DNA of 58,401 nucleotides from Bacillus sp. 165 (GCF_017742235.1 NZ_JAGHKQ010000008.1:1-58401); one strand, 5' to 3'; shown: positions 43,510 through 53,235, numbered from the stretch's first letter. Program-made: numbers and translations. Notes: generated by a model from the sequence alone, not told the origin.

Positions 43510-46500
43510 ATGAAAGGGAATACATCCACTAAAGTTCTGACAGGCGCCTTGGCTGCCGGTCTTATTGTAACATCTGGCATGCCTTATAACGTCTTCGCAA
43601 AAAGTTCGTCTAATGTACCTTATCAAGTTAAAGACGTAGAAAAGGTTCTTATGAATCTATCTCCGGAACAAAGAAAAGCACTAGAGCAGGCTGATATAAA
43701 GCCAGGCTTTGTTATCGCTCCAAACGTTGACACAAAAAATCCCGGACTAGAAAATGTCATTGTTGAATTTAATCAAGATCCAGCGAAAGTAGAAGTCATG
43801 AAGCAAGCTGCCAAAGGATTGCGCATGACTACGAAAGCAGCGGCTGCTAAAGTCGAACAAGCACATAGTGAGTTTAAACAAAGCTTCCAAGCATTAAAGA
43901 ACAAACGAGATGCAAGCGCGCAGTTACAAGAATCTAAGATTACGAGAGAATACCGTTCCGCTTTCAATGGGGTAGCGATGGCCATCCCGGGAACAGAAAT
44001 TGAAAGTTTATTGGCATCTGGCGTAGTGAAACGCGTATGGAAGGACGATACGATCCAGCTTGATCTTCCGGCAGAAACAAAATCTGCTTCTGAGTCTAAA
44101 ATGATGGACAGCATTCCTCAAATCAGGGTGGACAAGCTTCATGCAGAAAAAATAACTGGAAAAGGCATTAAAGTCGGTGTGTTAGACACAGGAATTGACT
44201 ACAACCATCCAGATTTAAAATATGCCTATCAAGGATTCCGCTCTAGCTTTGGTGATCCAAAAGCAGTAGAACCTGATATGGTTAAGGGATGGGATTTTGT
44301 TGATAACGATGCAGATCCAATGGAGACAACCTACCAAGATTGGAAAGCTTCTGGGAAACCAGAAATCAATCCATCTTCAGGCTCTGCTTATTATACAGAG
44401 CACGGCACACACGTATCGGGTACAATCGCCGGAGAACAAAAAAATAATGTGGACTATGCGGTAAAAGGGGTAGCCCCTGATGTAGATCTATACGGCTATC
44501 GTGTCCTTGGTCCTTACGGATCTGGAGCGAATTCCGGTGTTCTTGCTGGTATCGATAAAGCAGTGGCAGATGGTATGGATGTTATTAACCTTTCATTAGG
44601 TGGTGGCGCAAATAATCCACTAGATGCGACATCTGTAGCGATTAATAATGCGATGCTGTCTGGTGTAATAGCGGTTGTAGCGGCAGGAAACAATGGTCCA
44701 AATGAACAAACGTTACATGCTCCAGGAACATCCGCACTTGGTATTACGGTTGGCGCAAGTGATTTTGCGATGGACATTCCAACATTTACAACTATGACTG
44801 CAGGTGAGCAAACATTTGAAAATATCAAACTGTTAGGCAAAAGTTTTTCAGATAAATTGGAAGACTTGCAAAGTCAATCTCTGCCTGTTGAATTTGCAGG
44901 ACTTGGAAAACCAGAAGACTTTACAGGAAAAGACTTGACTGGCAAAATCGCCTTAATCGAACGCGGCGAAATTGCATTTGTTGATAAAATCAAAAGCGCA
45001 GCACAAGCAGGTGCAAAAGCAGTTATTATTTATAATAATATTGAGGGGGAAATCCCGTCATACTTAGGAGAAGCGATGGGGCTTATTCCATCCTTCCGCT
45101 TAACAAAAGCAGAAGGAGGGCGCTTAAAAGCATTAGGTGATAACGCTTCTCTTACATTCGGAACAGTAGCAAGCATGAAAACAAAAGGCGACAGCCTTGC
45201 AAGCTTCAGCTCCCGCGGCCCAGTAGGCAGCACGTACGATATTAAGCCGGATGTTGTGGCACCAGGAGTAGCCATCTTCTCTACAATTCCTGAATATATT
45301 AACAGCCCGGAAGATGGCGTTGATTACATGAATGCGTACGCGCGTCTACAAGGAACGTCCATGGCAACTCCTCACGTCGCAGGGGTAGCGGCCTTGATTT
45401 TACAAGCGCATCCAGGATATTCTCCATTTGATGTGAAAGCAGCTTTAATGAATACTTCCGTAGACTTAAAAGGGGATAACTCCGTATTCGAGCAAGGTGC
45501 GGGACGCATTGATGCATACAATGCAGTGCACACCGATATCTCTATCAAAGTCATGGATACGACAGAAAATGTGGAAAACAATCAAATCGTAGAAATTCCA
45601 AATGAAACAGGTTCGATTTCTTTCGGAAGCCATTACAAAGAGGAAAATGGCTCGATCGAAGACAGCCGCAAGATGGTTATCAAAAACCGCGGTGAAGAAG
45701 ACAAAACATTCAACGTAGAAGTGGAGTATCACGGGGAGCGCACAGGGATTAAAGATGCAGCAGCTAACGGTATCAAGCTAGACGTGCCAAGCGGCATCAC
45801 AATTGCCAGCGGCAAAACAGCAAGCATGCAGCCGAAGATCACAGTTCCTCAAAGTGCGGCAGAAGGTCGTTATGAAGGATACATTCATGTGACTAATGCA
45901 AGCAACCCAGATGAAACATACCAAATTCCATTTGCCATCCGTGTAACAGATCGCGGAATTGAGTATTTCAAAACAGAGAGACCGGCAATGTCGAATAATA
46001 CACCAAAATGGCAGTACTGGACTCCAATGGTGTATGCACCATTCAAACTAAAAAGTCCAATGAAAACAGCGGATATCATCTTGAAGGACAACAAAACAGG
46101 AAATGTGTTTGGATTCGTGCAATCCTTCAGTATAGAAACTGCGAAACCTGATCAGCCATACACGATTGCACCTGCTTTTACAGGAATTGTCCGTCCGTTT
46201 ACAGGCGACCCGGTCCACCCAATTTCAGATGAATGGATTGAGGTCCCTGAAGGAGAGTATACGCTTGAAATGATTACACATGATGCACAAGGAAAATCAT
46301 ATACAGCTGGCTCTCTTATGCTTGTAGATAACACAAAACCAGAAGTAAGCTTTGACAACAAACCTGGCGTATACGAAATCAATGATTCCATGTACACAGA
46401 AGAATTCGGCAAGAAAGCGTTCTGGACACATGGCAAAGTAACAGATGATTCTATCCCCTTATTACAATCAAAAGGATTGAAGTACGATCAATCTGCTAAC

Positions 46501-47736
46501 AAAATGTATACAGCTGTAGGAACACGTCCGTACTATGGATCCGTATGGCCGCCAGTAGCAGAAAACGGAGATGTAGAGTTCGGCATAGAATCAACTGATA
46601 TCGAAAATGGTCCGTTGTATTTAAGTTTTGCTGCTTCTGACGTAGCACTGAACGTAAATTATCAAAAGTATATTTACGTGAAAGAAGGAACAGAGTATCT
46701 TACTTCTAGCTACAACAAGCAAGAAGCGCAAATGGGCGATACCGTCAAGATGACACTCAGCCTCAATAATGTGAAGGACCTTGTATCAGGAGCATATGGT
46801 GTACAATATGATGCTACTCTATTCACATTCAAAAATGTAAAATTAAATAAAGCGGCAGTAACATACGCGAAACAAAATGGATTAGAAGCAGTAGTGAACG
46901 AGCCGGTGCTGAAAGGATCTGGTTTTATTTCCTCTGTAACAGTAGGAGCTTCATTAAACGGGGACGAATTTGCCGGCCTGAACGGAGATATGCCGTTCCT
47001 AGATGTGACGTTTAAAGTAACAGGAGATGAGTGGTATTACGGATATGCGGACTTTAAAGTGACTACATCCACTTATACGAAAGCAGGCGAATCAACGACG
47101 ACATCTCTCCCATATTACAGTACAGCTACCTTTGATTTTGTATCGAAGCATACAAAAATAGAAGGCAACATTTTACCAGAAGCATTTACAAAAACCACTC
47201 TGGCAGGGGGTCTGACATTAACATTTCCACATGATTACTCCAAAATCGGTGCAAAGGTATACGCAGTATCTCCAAGCGGCGAGAAATATAAAGGAACTAT
47301 CGACAACCGCGGAAAATTCACAATTTTAGGCGTACCGGCAACTGACGAACAATATACAGTTGTTGTAGACGTACCAGGGCATTTAAAAACATATGCACAC
47401 GTGTATCCTGGAGTCCCGCTTAAAGGTTCTTATTATGGTAAATTCATTGGTGGACTTCTAAACCTCGGCCTTGCCGGCGATGTGAATGGAGATAGAGTAA
47501 TAGATATCCGAGATATACAAAGTGTTGTTAATGCATATGGTACTCAAGATGCATCCATTGTTAAGCAAGACATTAACCAAGATGGTGTTGTAAACGAGAC
47601 AGATGTTCGCTTTATTGAGAAAAACTTCTTATCAAAAGGTCCTGATGCGTTAAGCATACAGCAGCCACAAGAAACAATCGGTAAAAAAGATTTAAAGTAC
47701 TTCTTGAATTCAATCGGTCTTGAGCCGAAGAATTAA
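43510..47736 (+). CDS. Secreted S8 subtilase with PA, cohesin and dockerin domains
   Basis: A 1408-residue extracellular serine protease. Order: signal peptide (1-30); I9-like propeptide (about 75-190); subtilisin domain with catalytic Asp226 (VLDTGID), His298 (EHGTHVSG) and Ser617 (GTSMATPHVAG); an inserted PA domain (about 470-530); Fn3-like beta domains (about 670-1050); a cohesin-like domain (about 1060-1215); a carboxypeptidase-regulatory-like beta domain; and a dockerin with two Ca2+-binding loops (GDVNGDRVIDIRD near 1323 and QDINQDGVVNETD near 1356). The catalytic half resembles Vpr-type proteases. Cohesin plus dockerin in one non-cellulosomal Bacillus protease is unusual. ATG start after AGAGGAGGAAG; terminator follows. 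Confidence 0.93.
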   Translation: MKGNTSTKVLTGALAAGLIVTSGMPYNVFAKSSSNVPYQVKDVEKVLMNLSPEQRKALEQADIKPGFVIAPNVDTKNPGLENVIVEFNQDPAKVEVMKQAAKGLRMTTKAAAAKVEQAHSEFKQSFQALKNKRDASAQLQESKITREYRSAFNGVAMAIPGTEIESLLASGVVKRVWKDDTIQLDLPAETKSASESKMMDSIPQIRVDKLHAEKITGKGIKVGVLDTGIDYNHPDLKYAYQGFRSSFGDPKAVEPDMVKGWDFVDNDADPMETTYQDWKASGKPEINPSSGSAYYTEHGTHVSGTIAGEQKNNVDYAVKGVAPDVDLYGYRVLGPYGSGANSGVLAGIDKAVADGMDVINLSLGGGANNPLDATSVAINNAMLSGVIAVVAAGNNGPNEQTLHAPGTSALGITVGASDFAMDIPTFTTMTAGEQTFENIKLLGKSFSDKLEDLQSQSLPVEFAGLGKPEDFTGKDLTGKIALIERGEIAFVDKIKSAAQAGAKAVIIYNNIEGEIPSYLGEAMGLIPSFRLTKAEGGRLKALGDNASLTFGTVASMKTKGDSLASFSSRGPVGSTYDIKPDVVAPGVAIFSTIPEYINSPEDGVDYMNAYARLQGTSMATPHVAGVAALILQAHPGYSPFDVKAALMNTSVDLKGDNSVFEQGAGRIDAYNAVHTDISIKVMDTTENVENNQIVEIPNETGSISFGSHYKEENGSIEDSRKMVIKNRGEEDKTFNVEVEYHGERTGIKDAAANGIKLDVPSGITIASGKTASMQPKITVPQSAAEGRYEGYIHVTNASNPDETYQIPFAIRVTDRGIEYFKTERPAMSNNTPKWQYWTPMVYAPFKLKSPMKTADIILKDNKTGNVFGFVQSFSIETAKPDQPYTIAPAFTGIVRPFTGDPVHPISDEWIEVPEGEYTLEMITHDAQGKSYTAGSLMLVDNTKPEVSFDNKPGVYEINDSMYTEEFGKKAFWTHGKVTDDSIPLLQSKGLKYDQSANKMYTAVGTRPYYGSVWPPVAENGDVEFGIESTDIENGPLYLSFAASDVALNVNYQKYIYVKEGTEYLTSSYNKQEAQMGDTVKMTLSLNNVKDLVSGAYGVQYDATLFTFKNVKLNKAAVTYAKQNGLEAVVNEPVLKGSGFISSVTVGASLNGDEFAGLNGDMPFLDVTFKVTGDEWYYGYADFKVTTSTYTKAGESTTTSLPYYSTATFDFVSKHTKIEGNILPEAFTKTTLAGGLTLTFPHDYSKIGAKVYAVSPSGEKYKGTIDNRGKFTILGVPATDEQYTVVVDVPGHLKTYAHVYPGVPLKGSYYGKFIGGLLNLGLAGDVNGDRVIDIRDIQSVVNAYGTQDASIVKQDINQDGVVNETDVRFIEKNFLSKGPDALSIQQPQETIGKKDLKYFLNSIGLEPKN

Positions 47737-47738
47737 CA

Positions 47739-47776
47739 AAAAACTGAGCACGAAAAACTAACCGTGCTCAGTTTTT
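47739..47776 (+). terminator. Protease gene terminator
   Basis: AAACTGAGCACG and CGTGCTCAGTTT form a 12-bp stem followed by TTTCTG. Confidence 0.9.
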
Positions 47777-47819
47777 CTGAAAAGCATACTGTTAGTGAGT
47801 ACCACAAAGAAAGTATCAC

Positions 47820-47850
47820 AAAAAAGGAGATGCCTCGCATCTCCTTTTTT
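47820..47850 (-). terminator. Terminator of the ABC exporter operon
   Basis: AAAGGAGATGC and GCATCTCCTTT form an 11-bp stem flanked by A and T tracts, 49 nt beyond the last ABC gene stop. Confidence 0.85.
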
Positions 47851-47898
47851 GTGATAGAATATTAGCCAAACCTTTTTCCACTACTGATAATGTCCCCT

Positions 47899-49773
47899 CT
47901 ATACAGCCGGCGCTTCTTCTCCAAATTGGCTGTTATACAACTCTGCATAAAACCCGTTTTGAGCAAGTAGCTCAGAATGAGTCCCTTGTTCAATTACCGT
48001 CCCTTGGTTCATCACTAAGATTAAATCCGCGTCTTTAATCGTTGATAGACGATGCGCGATAACAAAGCTCGTGCGCCCTTGCATCATTGCGTTCATTGCT
48101 TGTTGAATATGCACTTCCGTCCGCGTATCAACACTGCTTGTCGCTTCATCTAAAATCATAATAGCAGGATCTACCAAAATGGCACGTGCAATCGTCAGCA
48201 ACTGGCGTTGTCCTTGCGAAATATTCGATGCATCCTCGTTTAGCACGGTATCATACCCATCTGGCAATGTTCGAATGAAATGATCAGCATAAGCAGCTTT
48301 AGCCGCCTCTATAATTTCATCATCTGTTGCCTCTAGACGGCCGTAACCGATATTATCTTTTATTGTACCGTTAAAGAGCCATGTATCTTGTAGCACCATC
48401 CCAAAGGTTTTACGCAAGGCTTCTCGGGGCATATCTGTTATATTAATCCCATCAATTTTAATAGTGCCGCTGTTCACTTCGTAAAAACGCATCAGCAAGT
48501 TAATCAAGGTTGTTTTTCCAGCGCCAGTTGGCCCTACAATCGCTACAGTTTGCCCCGACTTTACATCAATATTCATACCTTGAATAACTAAAGCACTGTC
48601 CTTATAGCCAAAGTCAACAGATTCAAATGTCACTTCCCCTTTTACTTGCGGCAATCTCGTTACAGTTGCTGTTTCTTTTACTTCTTCTGTTTCATCAAGC
48701 AATTCAAAAACACGTTCTGCTGCAGCGATTGTGGATTGAATAATATTTGCAATATTTGCTGTTTGGGCAATTGGCTGTGAAAACTGTCTTGAATATTGGA
48801 TAAAGGCTTGAATATCTCCTACTGTGATAAAACCCTTCGTTACATAAATGCCCCCAACTATACAAATCAATACATAGCCGAGATTGCTCGCAAATGACAT
48901 CATTGGCATAATGACACCTGAAATAAATTGCGCGCGCCACCCGGCATCATATAACCGATCGTTGACTGCATTAAATTGCACTTTGGCCTTCTCTTCGTGC
49001 CCGAAGGCTTTAATGATGTGATGTCCTGTATACATTTCCTCAATATGACCATTTAATTGACCGAGTGATTTTTGCTGATTAGCAAAATGCTTCTGCGAAC
49101 GCATCATAATCGGCTTTAAACCAAAGATGGAAAGGGCCATCGCTGCTATACTAATTAATGTCAGAGTAGGACTGATAGTTAGCATCATAATAATAATTCC
49201 AATAATCGTGATAATAGAAGTGATAAATTGCGTAATGCTTTGCTGCAATGTGCTACCAATCAAATCAATATCGTTAGTTACCCGGCTAAGCGTGTCACCG
49301 TGAGGGTTTTCATCATAATATTTCAGCGGCAGCCGTGCCAGCTTTTCATCTACTTCCGTCCGTAAATCATATACAATTTTTTGCGAAACATCTGACATAA
49401 TGTATTGCTGTACGTAACTAAACAATGAGCTAATAACATAAAGTCCAATCAATAAAAGTACGATGTTCCCAACATAACCAAAATCAATCTCTGCACCGGG
49501 CACACCTTGAAGCTTCATCATGACGCCTTCAAATAACTTTGTCGTCACCTTCCCCATCAACTTTGGGCCGGCAATCAAGAAAATCGTACTTAAGATAGCA
49601 GTAAAAAAGACAGCGATTAACTTCATCCGTCTCGGCTTCAAGTAAGTAAGCAAACGGCGCAGCGTCCCTTTAAAATTCTTCACCTTCGCGCCCTGCATCA
49701 TCATATTGCCCCCGCCAGGTCCAAACCCGGGGCTGAAGCCTCCTTGAGGCGGCCGTTGTTTTTCTTGGCTCAT
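47899..49773 (-). CDS. ABC multidrug exporter half-transporter (second subunit)
   Basis: A 624-residue ABC half-transporter: six-helix membrane domain (about residues 45-350) preceded by a Gly/Pro-rich cytoplasmic extension, then a nucleotide-binding domain with Walker A (GPTGAGKTT), Q-loop, signature ISQGQRQLL, Walker B (AIMILDEATSS) and H-loop (IAHRLST). The signature deviates from LSGGQ (SQGQ), while its partner keeps LSGGQ, so the two probably form an asymmetric heterodimer of the LmrCD/BmrCD kind. Its start overlaps the upstream ABC gene by 4 nt. Confidence 0.92.
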   Translation of the reverse strand: MSQEKQRPPQGGFSPGFGPGGGNMMMQGAKVKNFKGTLRRLLTYLKPRRMKLIAVFFTAILSTIFLIAGPKLMGKVTTKLFEGVMMKLQGVPGAEIDFGYVGNIVLLLIGLYVISSLFSYVQQYIMSDVSQKIVYDLRTEVDEKLARLPLKYYDENPHGDTLSRVTNDIDLIGSTLQQSITQFITSIITIIGIIIMMLTISPTLTLISIAAMALSIFGLKPIMMRSQKHFANQQKSLGQLNGHIEEMYTGHHIIKAFGHEEKAKVQFNAVNDRLYDAGWRAQFISGVIMPMMSFASNLGYVLICIVGGIYVTKGFITVGDIQAFIQYSRQFSQPIAQTANIANIIQSTIAAAERVFELLDETEEVKETATVTRLPQVKGEVTFESVDFGYKDSALVIQGMNIDVKSGQTVAIVGPTGAGKTTLINLLMRFYEVNSGTIKIDGINITDMPREALRKTFGMVLQDTWLFNGTIKDNIGYGRLEATDDEIIEAAKAAYADHFIRTLPDGYDTVLNEDASNISQGQRQLLTIARAILVDPAIMILDEATSSVDTRTEVHIQQAMNAMMQGRTSFVIAHRLSTIKDADLILVMNQGTVIEQGTHSELLAQNGFYAELYNSQFGEEAPAV

Positions 49774-51497
49774 GCAATTTCCTCCTCTGACAATTGCGAC
49801 TGGACAATTTCACGATATACACTGCATGTTTCTAGCAATTGTTCATGCGTTCCAATTCCCTCTATTTTCCCTTCATCAAGTACGATAATTTGATCAGCGG
49901 CCCGTACTGTACTTACACGTTGAGCAACAATAAGTACCGTGGCTTCTTGCGTTTCTTTTTTCAACGCAGCTCGTAGCTTCGCATCCGTTTTAAAATCAAG
50001 TGCAGAAAAACTATCATCTAAAATATATAAGTCCGGTTTGCGCACGAGCGCGCGCGCAATCGATAAGCGCTGCTTTTGGCCGCCGGAAAGGTTTGTTCCG
50101 CCTTGTGTAATTTGTGAGTCGTAACCCTCTTTCATTCCCTCAATAAAGTCTGCTGCCTGTGCTACCTTAGCAGCATGCCAAACTTCTTCATCCGTTGCGT
50201 TTTCTTTGCCGTAGCGAATGTTCTCACTAATTGTTCCGGAGAATAGTACTGCTTTTTGCGGAACAAGACCAATATAGGAGCGTAATTCCTTCTGCTTCAT
50301 TTTTCGCACATCAATACCGTTTACACGAATTGTTCCTGCATCAATGTCATAAAATCGTGGAATCAAGTTCACCATCGTAGATTTACCGGAACCTGTTCCT
50401 CCAATAACAGCGGTTACTTGGCCAGGTGCAGCACGAAACGAAATATTGGATAATGCTGGCATTTCAGCACCCGGATAGCTGAATGTCACACTATCAAATT
50501 CAAGGTAGCCACGATTGGCTTCAGCTGTTGTTGTAACAGCTGCATCAGAAATACTTGGATTCATATCAAGAACTGCGTTAATACGGGCTGCCGAAGCCGA
50601 GGCACGCGGCACCATAATAAACATCATCGAAGCCATAATAAGCGCAAACATAATTTGTGCTACATATTGCATAAATGCCATCAAATCACCAATTTGCATA
50701 TGACCTGTATCAATACGTATTCCGCCAAACCATAACACCCCAACTGTTGTTAAATTTAAAATCAACATCATCATTGGCATCATAAATGCCATAATTTTGT
50801 TGACCTTAATAGAAACATCCATTAAATCATAGTTTGCTTTTTCAAAGCGCGTTTGTTCATAAGGATCCCGATTAAACGCGCGGACCACTCGAACCCCGGT
50901 CAAGCTTTCGCGTAAAATCAAGTTCAGTTTATCAATCTTGATTTGCATCGCTTTAAAAAGAGGCAATGCTTTAAACATAATTAAGAAAATAGTAAGCACT
51001 AAAATCGGAGCGATTGCCACAATGATAAGCGATAATTTGGCATCCTTTGTCACCGCCATAATAACTCCGCCGACAAACATGATGGGCGCACTAATTACCA
51101 TCCGCATCAGCATCATAAGCACTTGCTGCACTTGCGTGATATCATTGGTAGTCCGAGTAATTAACGAAGCCGTCCCGACCGTATCAAACTCCTGAAGTGA
51201 GAATGACTCTACACGTGAAAAGACTTTATTGCGCAAATTTCTTCCGAATCCCATGGCCGCCTTAGACGAGAAATAGCTGGCAAATACCGCACAAACAGCT
51301 CCACCGGCAGCCACAAGTAGCATAAAGGCACCAATTTTCAAGATATAATCCGTGTCCCCTTTTATCACTCCGGTGTCAATAATATCCGACATTAATGTCG
51401 GTAAATACAAATCACCCATCGACTGTATAAAGACAAAGGTAACAACAACAGCAATAAGTCCCGTGAATGGTTTCAAATTTCGAAATAATTTTAACAA
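49770..51497 (-). CDS. ABC multidrug exporter half-transporter (first subunit)
   Basis: A 575-residue ABC half-transporter: six-helix membrane domain (about residues 12-310), then Walker A (GGTGSGKST), canonical signature NLSGGQKQRLS, and Walker B (LYILDDSFSALD), in which the usual catalytic Glu is Asp. A Walker-B Glu-to-Asp change is typical of the degenerate-site subunit in heterodimeric exporters, and it pairs with the partner downstream. The H-loop is altered to VAQRVST (His replaced by Gln). Overlaps marR by 7 nt, so the three genes form one operon. Confidence 0.92.
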   Translation of the reverse strand: MLKLFRNLKPFTGLIAVVVTFVFIQSMGDLYLPTLMSDIIDTGVIKGDTDYILKIGAFMLLVAAGGAVCAVFASYFSSKAAMGFGRNLRNKVFSRVESFSLQEFDTVGTASLITRTTNDITQVQQVLMMLMRMVISAPIMFVGGVIMAVTKDAKLSLIIVAIAPILVLTIFLIMFKALPLFKAMQIKIDKLNLILRESLTGVRVVRAFNRDPYEQTRFEKANYDLMDVSIKVNKIMAFMMPMMMLILNLTTVGVLWFGGIRIDTGHMQIGDLMAFMQYVAQIMFALIMASMMFIMVPRASASAARINAVLDMNPSISDAAVTTTAEANRGYLEFDSVTFSYPGAEMPALSNISFRAAPGQVTAVIGGTGSGKSTMVNLIPRFYDIDAGTIRVNGIDVRKMKQKELRSYIGLVPQKAVLFSGTISENIRYGKENATDEEVWHAAKVAQAADFIEGMKEGYDSQITQGGTNLSGGQKQRLSIARALVRKPDLYILDDSFSALDFKTDAKLRAALKKETQEATVLIVAQRVSTVRAADQIIVLDEGKIEGIGTHEQLLETCSVYREIVQSQLSEEEIA

Positions 51498-51967
51498 CGC
51501 TTATCCCCTCCTTCTTCCTGTATCATCGCTTCATATAACTGGTGCTGAAGTGCCAATATCATATCGATTCTTTCTTCAGACATCTGCGCTAATACGTGAT
51601 TCATTTTTTGATATATTCCATTTGGATCCTCATGAATAAGCCGTACTTTTTGTTTCCCTTCTTCTGTCAATTGCAGCTGTACCTCCCGGCGATTTTCTTC
51701 AGGAATGATTCGCTTTAATAATCCTGACTCTACTAAACCCTCGATACTCGTACTCACCGTGCTTTTCGGAAACATCAAACGCTCACCCAAGTGCTTTTGC
51801 GGCACAACCTTCCCTGTGTGTACCATCTGTAAAATCCAAAACTGCGGTATACTCAAGTCGCTGCTTGCTATACTTTCCTGCGCCCACTTGCGAAAATATC
51901 GCTGAATTTTCCAAAAGGACCGCAGCACCTCCGCTGTTTTCTCTGATTTTTCATGCTTTTCATTCAT
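51491..51967 (-). CDS. MarR-family repressor of the ABC exporter operon
   Basis: A 158-residue MarR-type winged-helix protein (HLGERLMFPKSTVSTSIEGLVESGLLKR; wing region EENRREVQLQLTEEGKQ). It is the first gene of the marR-ABC-ABC operon and overlaps its own likely operator region upstream, the standard design for drug-induced export. The ATG at 51967 follows AGAGGTGATAGG; an in-frame ATG at 51991 lacks a ribosome site. Confidence 0.88.
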   Translation of the reverse strand: MNEKHEKSEKTAEVLRSFWKIQRYFRKWAQESIASSDLSIPQFWILQMVHTGKVVPQKHLGERLMFPKSTVSTSIEGLVESGLLKRIIPEENRREVQLQLTEEGKQKVRLIHEDPNGIYQKMNHVLAQMSEERIDMILALQHQLYEAMIQEEGGDKRC

Positions 51968-51992
51968 TCCTATCACCTCTTTTCTGTTCATA

Positions 51993-52028
51993 TTCGTACC
52001 ATACTATTTAGTACTGTTCAAAATAGTA
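51993..52028 (-). promoter_or_regulatory. marR operon promoter with overlapping inverted repeat
   Basis: On the minus strand TTGAAC (52016-52021), a 17-nt spacer and TACGAA (51993-51998). The inverted repeat TACTATTT/AAATAGTA (52002-52009 and 52021-52028) covers the -35 and spacer, a likely MarR operator. Confidence 0.65.
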
Positions 52029-52126
52029 AATTTTATATTGTTAATTAATTACGACGTTATACTTATTTATAGAGAGAGTCAAGCAAAACACAACGACAAA
52101 TTATGCTACTCTGCTTACAATAAAAA

Positions 52127-52149
52127 AACTCCCTATTCTAGGGAGTTTA
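52127..52149 (-). terminator. yuiB intrinsic terminator
   Basis: AACTCCCTA and TAGGGAGTT form a 9-bp stem; TTTTTTTA follows on the minus strand. Confidence 0.85.
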
Positions 52150-52464
52150 AAACATTTGATATCCTCTTTGACGAAGCATTTTAATTGTAACGCCTGCCAG
52201 TATAGCCCCGACTAAACCCGTCATTAAAATAAGGATGTCGGCTTGTCCAAGGTGCATAAAACCAGCCTTCAGCGACGAGAATGCGTGGTTTGTATCAAAA
52301 AAGTAATCAGTAATGCTTACTTTATCAATAATAAAAGCACATACAAGAGGATATAGCACAACCATCACCCAAGTCCCACGCAAAATCATATTTAACAAAA
52401 ATCCGATTCCGAAGAACAGAACTAAAAATAGCATCATGGAAATCAATAATACCGGTATACTCAT
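52147..52464 (-). CDS. yuiB: YuiB family membrane protein
   Basis: A 105-residue protein with three hydrophobic helices (about residues 3-25, 30-47 and 76-96), matching the YuiB family in length and in the segment FGIGFLLNMILRGTWVM. Function unknown. ATG start after GGGGGAAAAG. In B. subtilis it is likewise close to yumB/yumC. Confidence 0.82.
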   Translation of the reverse strand: MSIPVLLISMMLFLVLFFGIGFLLNMILRGTWVMVVLYPLVCAFIIDKVSITDYFFDTNHAFSSLKAGFMHLGQADILILMTGLVGAILAGVTIKMLRQRGYQMF

Positions 52465-52530
52465 TTCTTTTCCCCCTACTTGAACTCCCTTTAAGTGTAC
52501 AAGACCATATGAGACATCGTCAATTCTTCT

Positions 52531-53013
52531 TTACGGAAGAAATAAATGGTAAGAAGTATAGCCAAAATGGTCACCCGGGTTCACATCTGTTTTCATATGA
52601 AACGCTTGCTTTGGCACCGCTTTCAATAAATACTGGAGTAATACCGATGCTTGTTCGTCATCGATAATCTCTTCCGGCTTCATAAATGCCCCATGAGACA
52701 ATTCTCGTTCCTGCAGTGAAATATTTTCATGCTGTGGCTTTAATAAAAATACCACCATATTATCACTGATTTCATCCCGAATGACACCAGATCGAATGCC
52801 AATGACACCAAGCACATCCGCTTCAATACCTGTTTCTTCTTTTACTTCCCGCAGAACCGCTTGGTCAATCGTTTCATTGGCATTTACAAAGCCTGCCGGA
52901 AGCGACCACTTCCCTTTCAATCCTCCGTATTTCTTCTTTACAACCAACCAACGTCCATCTTCTGCTATCACCAATCCACTGACGGCCAACCATACATTTC
53001 CTCGTTTACTCAT
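52531..53013 (-). CDS. NUDIX hydrolase
   Basis: A 160-residue NUDIX-fold pyrophosphohydrolase. The full NUDIX box (GX5EX7REVXEEXGI, from GFVNANETID to VKEETGI, about residues 42-64) is intact, so it should be active; substrate not determinable. ATG start after AGGTGAGACG. Repeat array D lies directly upstream, so its promoter is within or just beyond the array. Confidence 0.88.
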   Translation of the reverse strand: MSKRGNVWLAVSGLVIAEDGRWLVVKKKYGGLKGKWSLPAGFVNANETIDQAVLREVKEETGIEADVLGVIGIRSGVIRDEISDNMVVFLLKPQHENISLQERELSHGAFMKPEEIIDDEQASVLLQYLLKAVPKQAFHMKTDVNPGDHFGYTSYHLFLP

Positions 53014-53055
53014 CGTCTCACCTGTTTTATCATGTTATCAGCGCGATTTCAATTC

Positions 53056-53212
53056 TATCAGGGTGCTTACTCTATTTATCGGTATAACTCTCAGCATATC
53101 GGCGACACCCACCCTGATATCGGCACAGTTTTCCTTATATCGGCGTGCTTGCCTCATTTATCGGTATAACTCTCAGCATATCGGCGAGTTCACCCTTTTT
53201 ATCGACGAAACA
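53056..53212. repeat. Degenerate tandem array D, alternating 20/21-nt period
   Basis: ATCGG-type cores (first ATCAG, last ATCGA) start at 53057, 53078, 53098, 53119, 53139, 53160, 53180 and 53201: steps of 21, 20, 21, 20, 21, 20, 21. The tails between cores vary, but a 32-nt block at 53074-53105 is repeated exactly at 53156-53187, four units later. It fills the gap between yumB and the NUDIX gene. Confidence 0.88.
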
Positions 53213-53235
53213 CCGTTGTCCGCATATTAAAGAAA

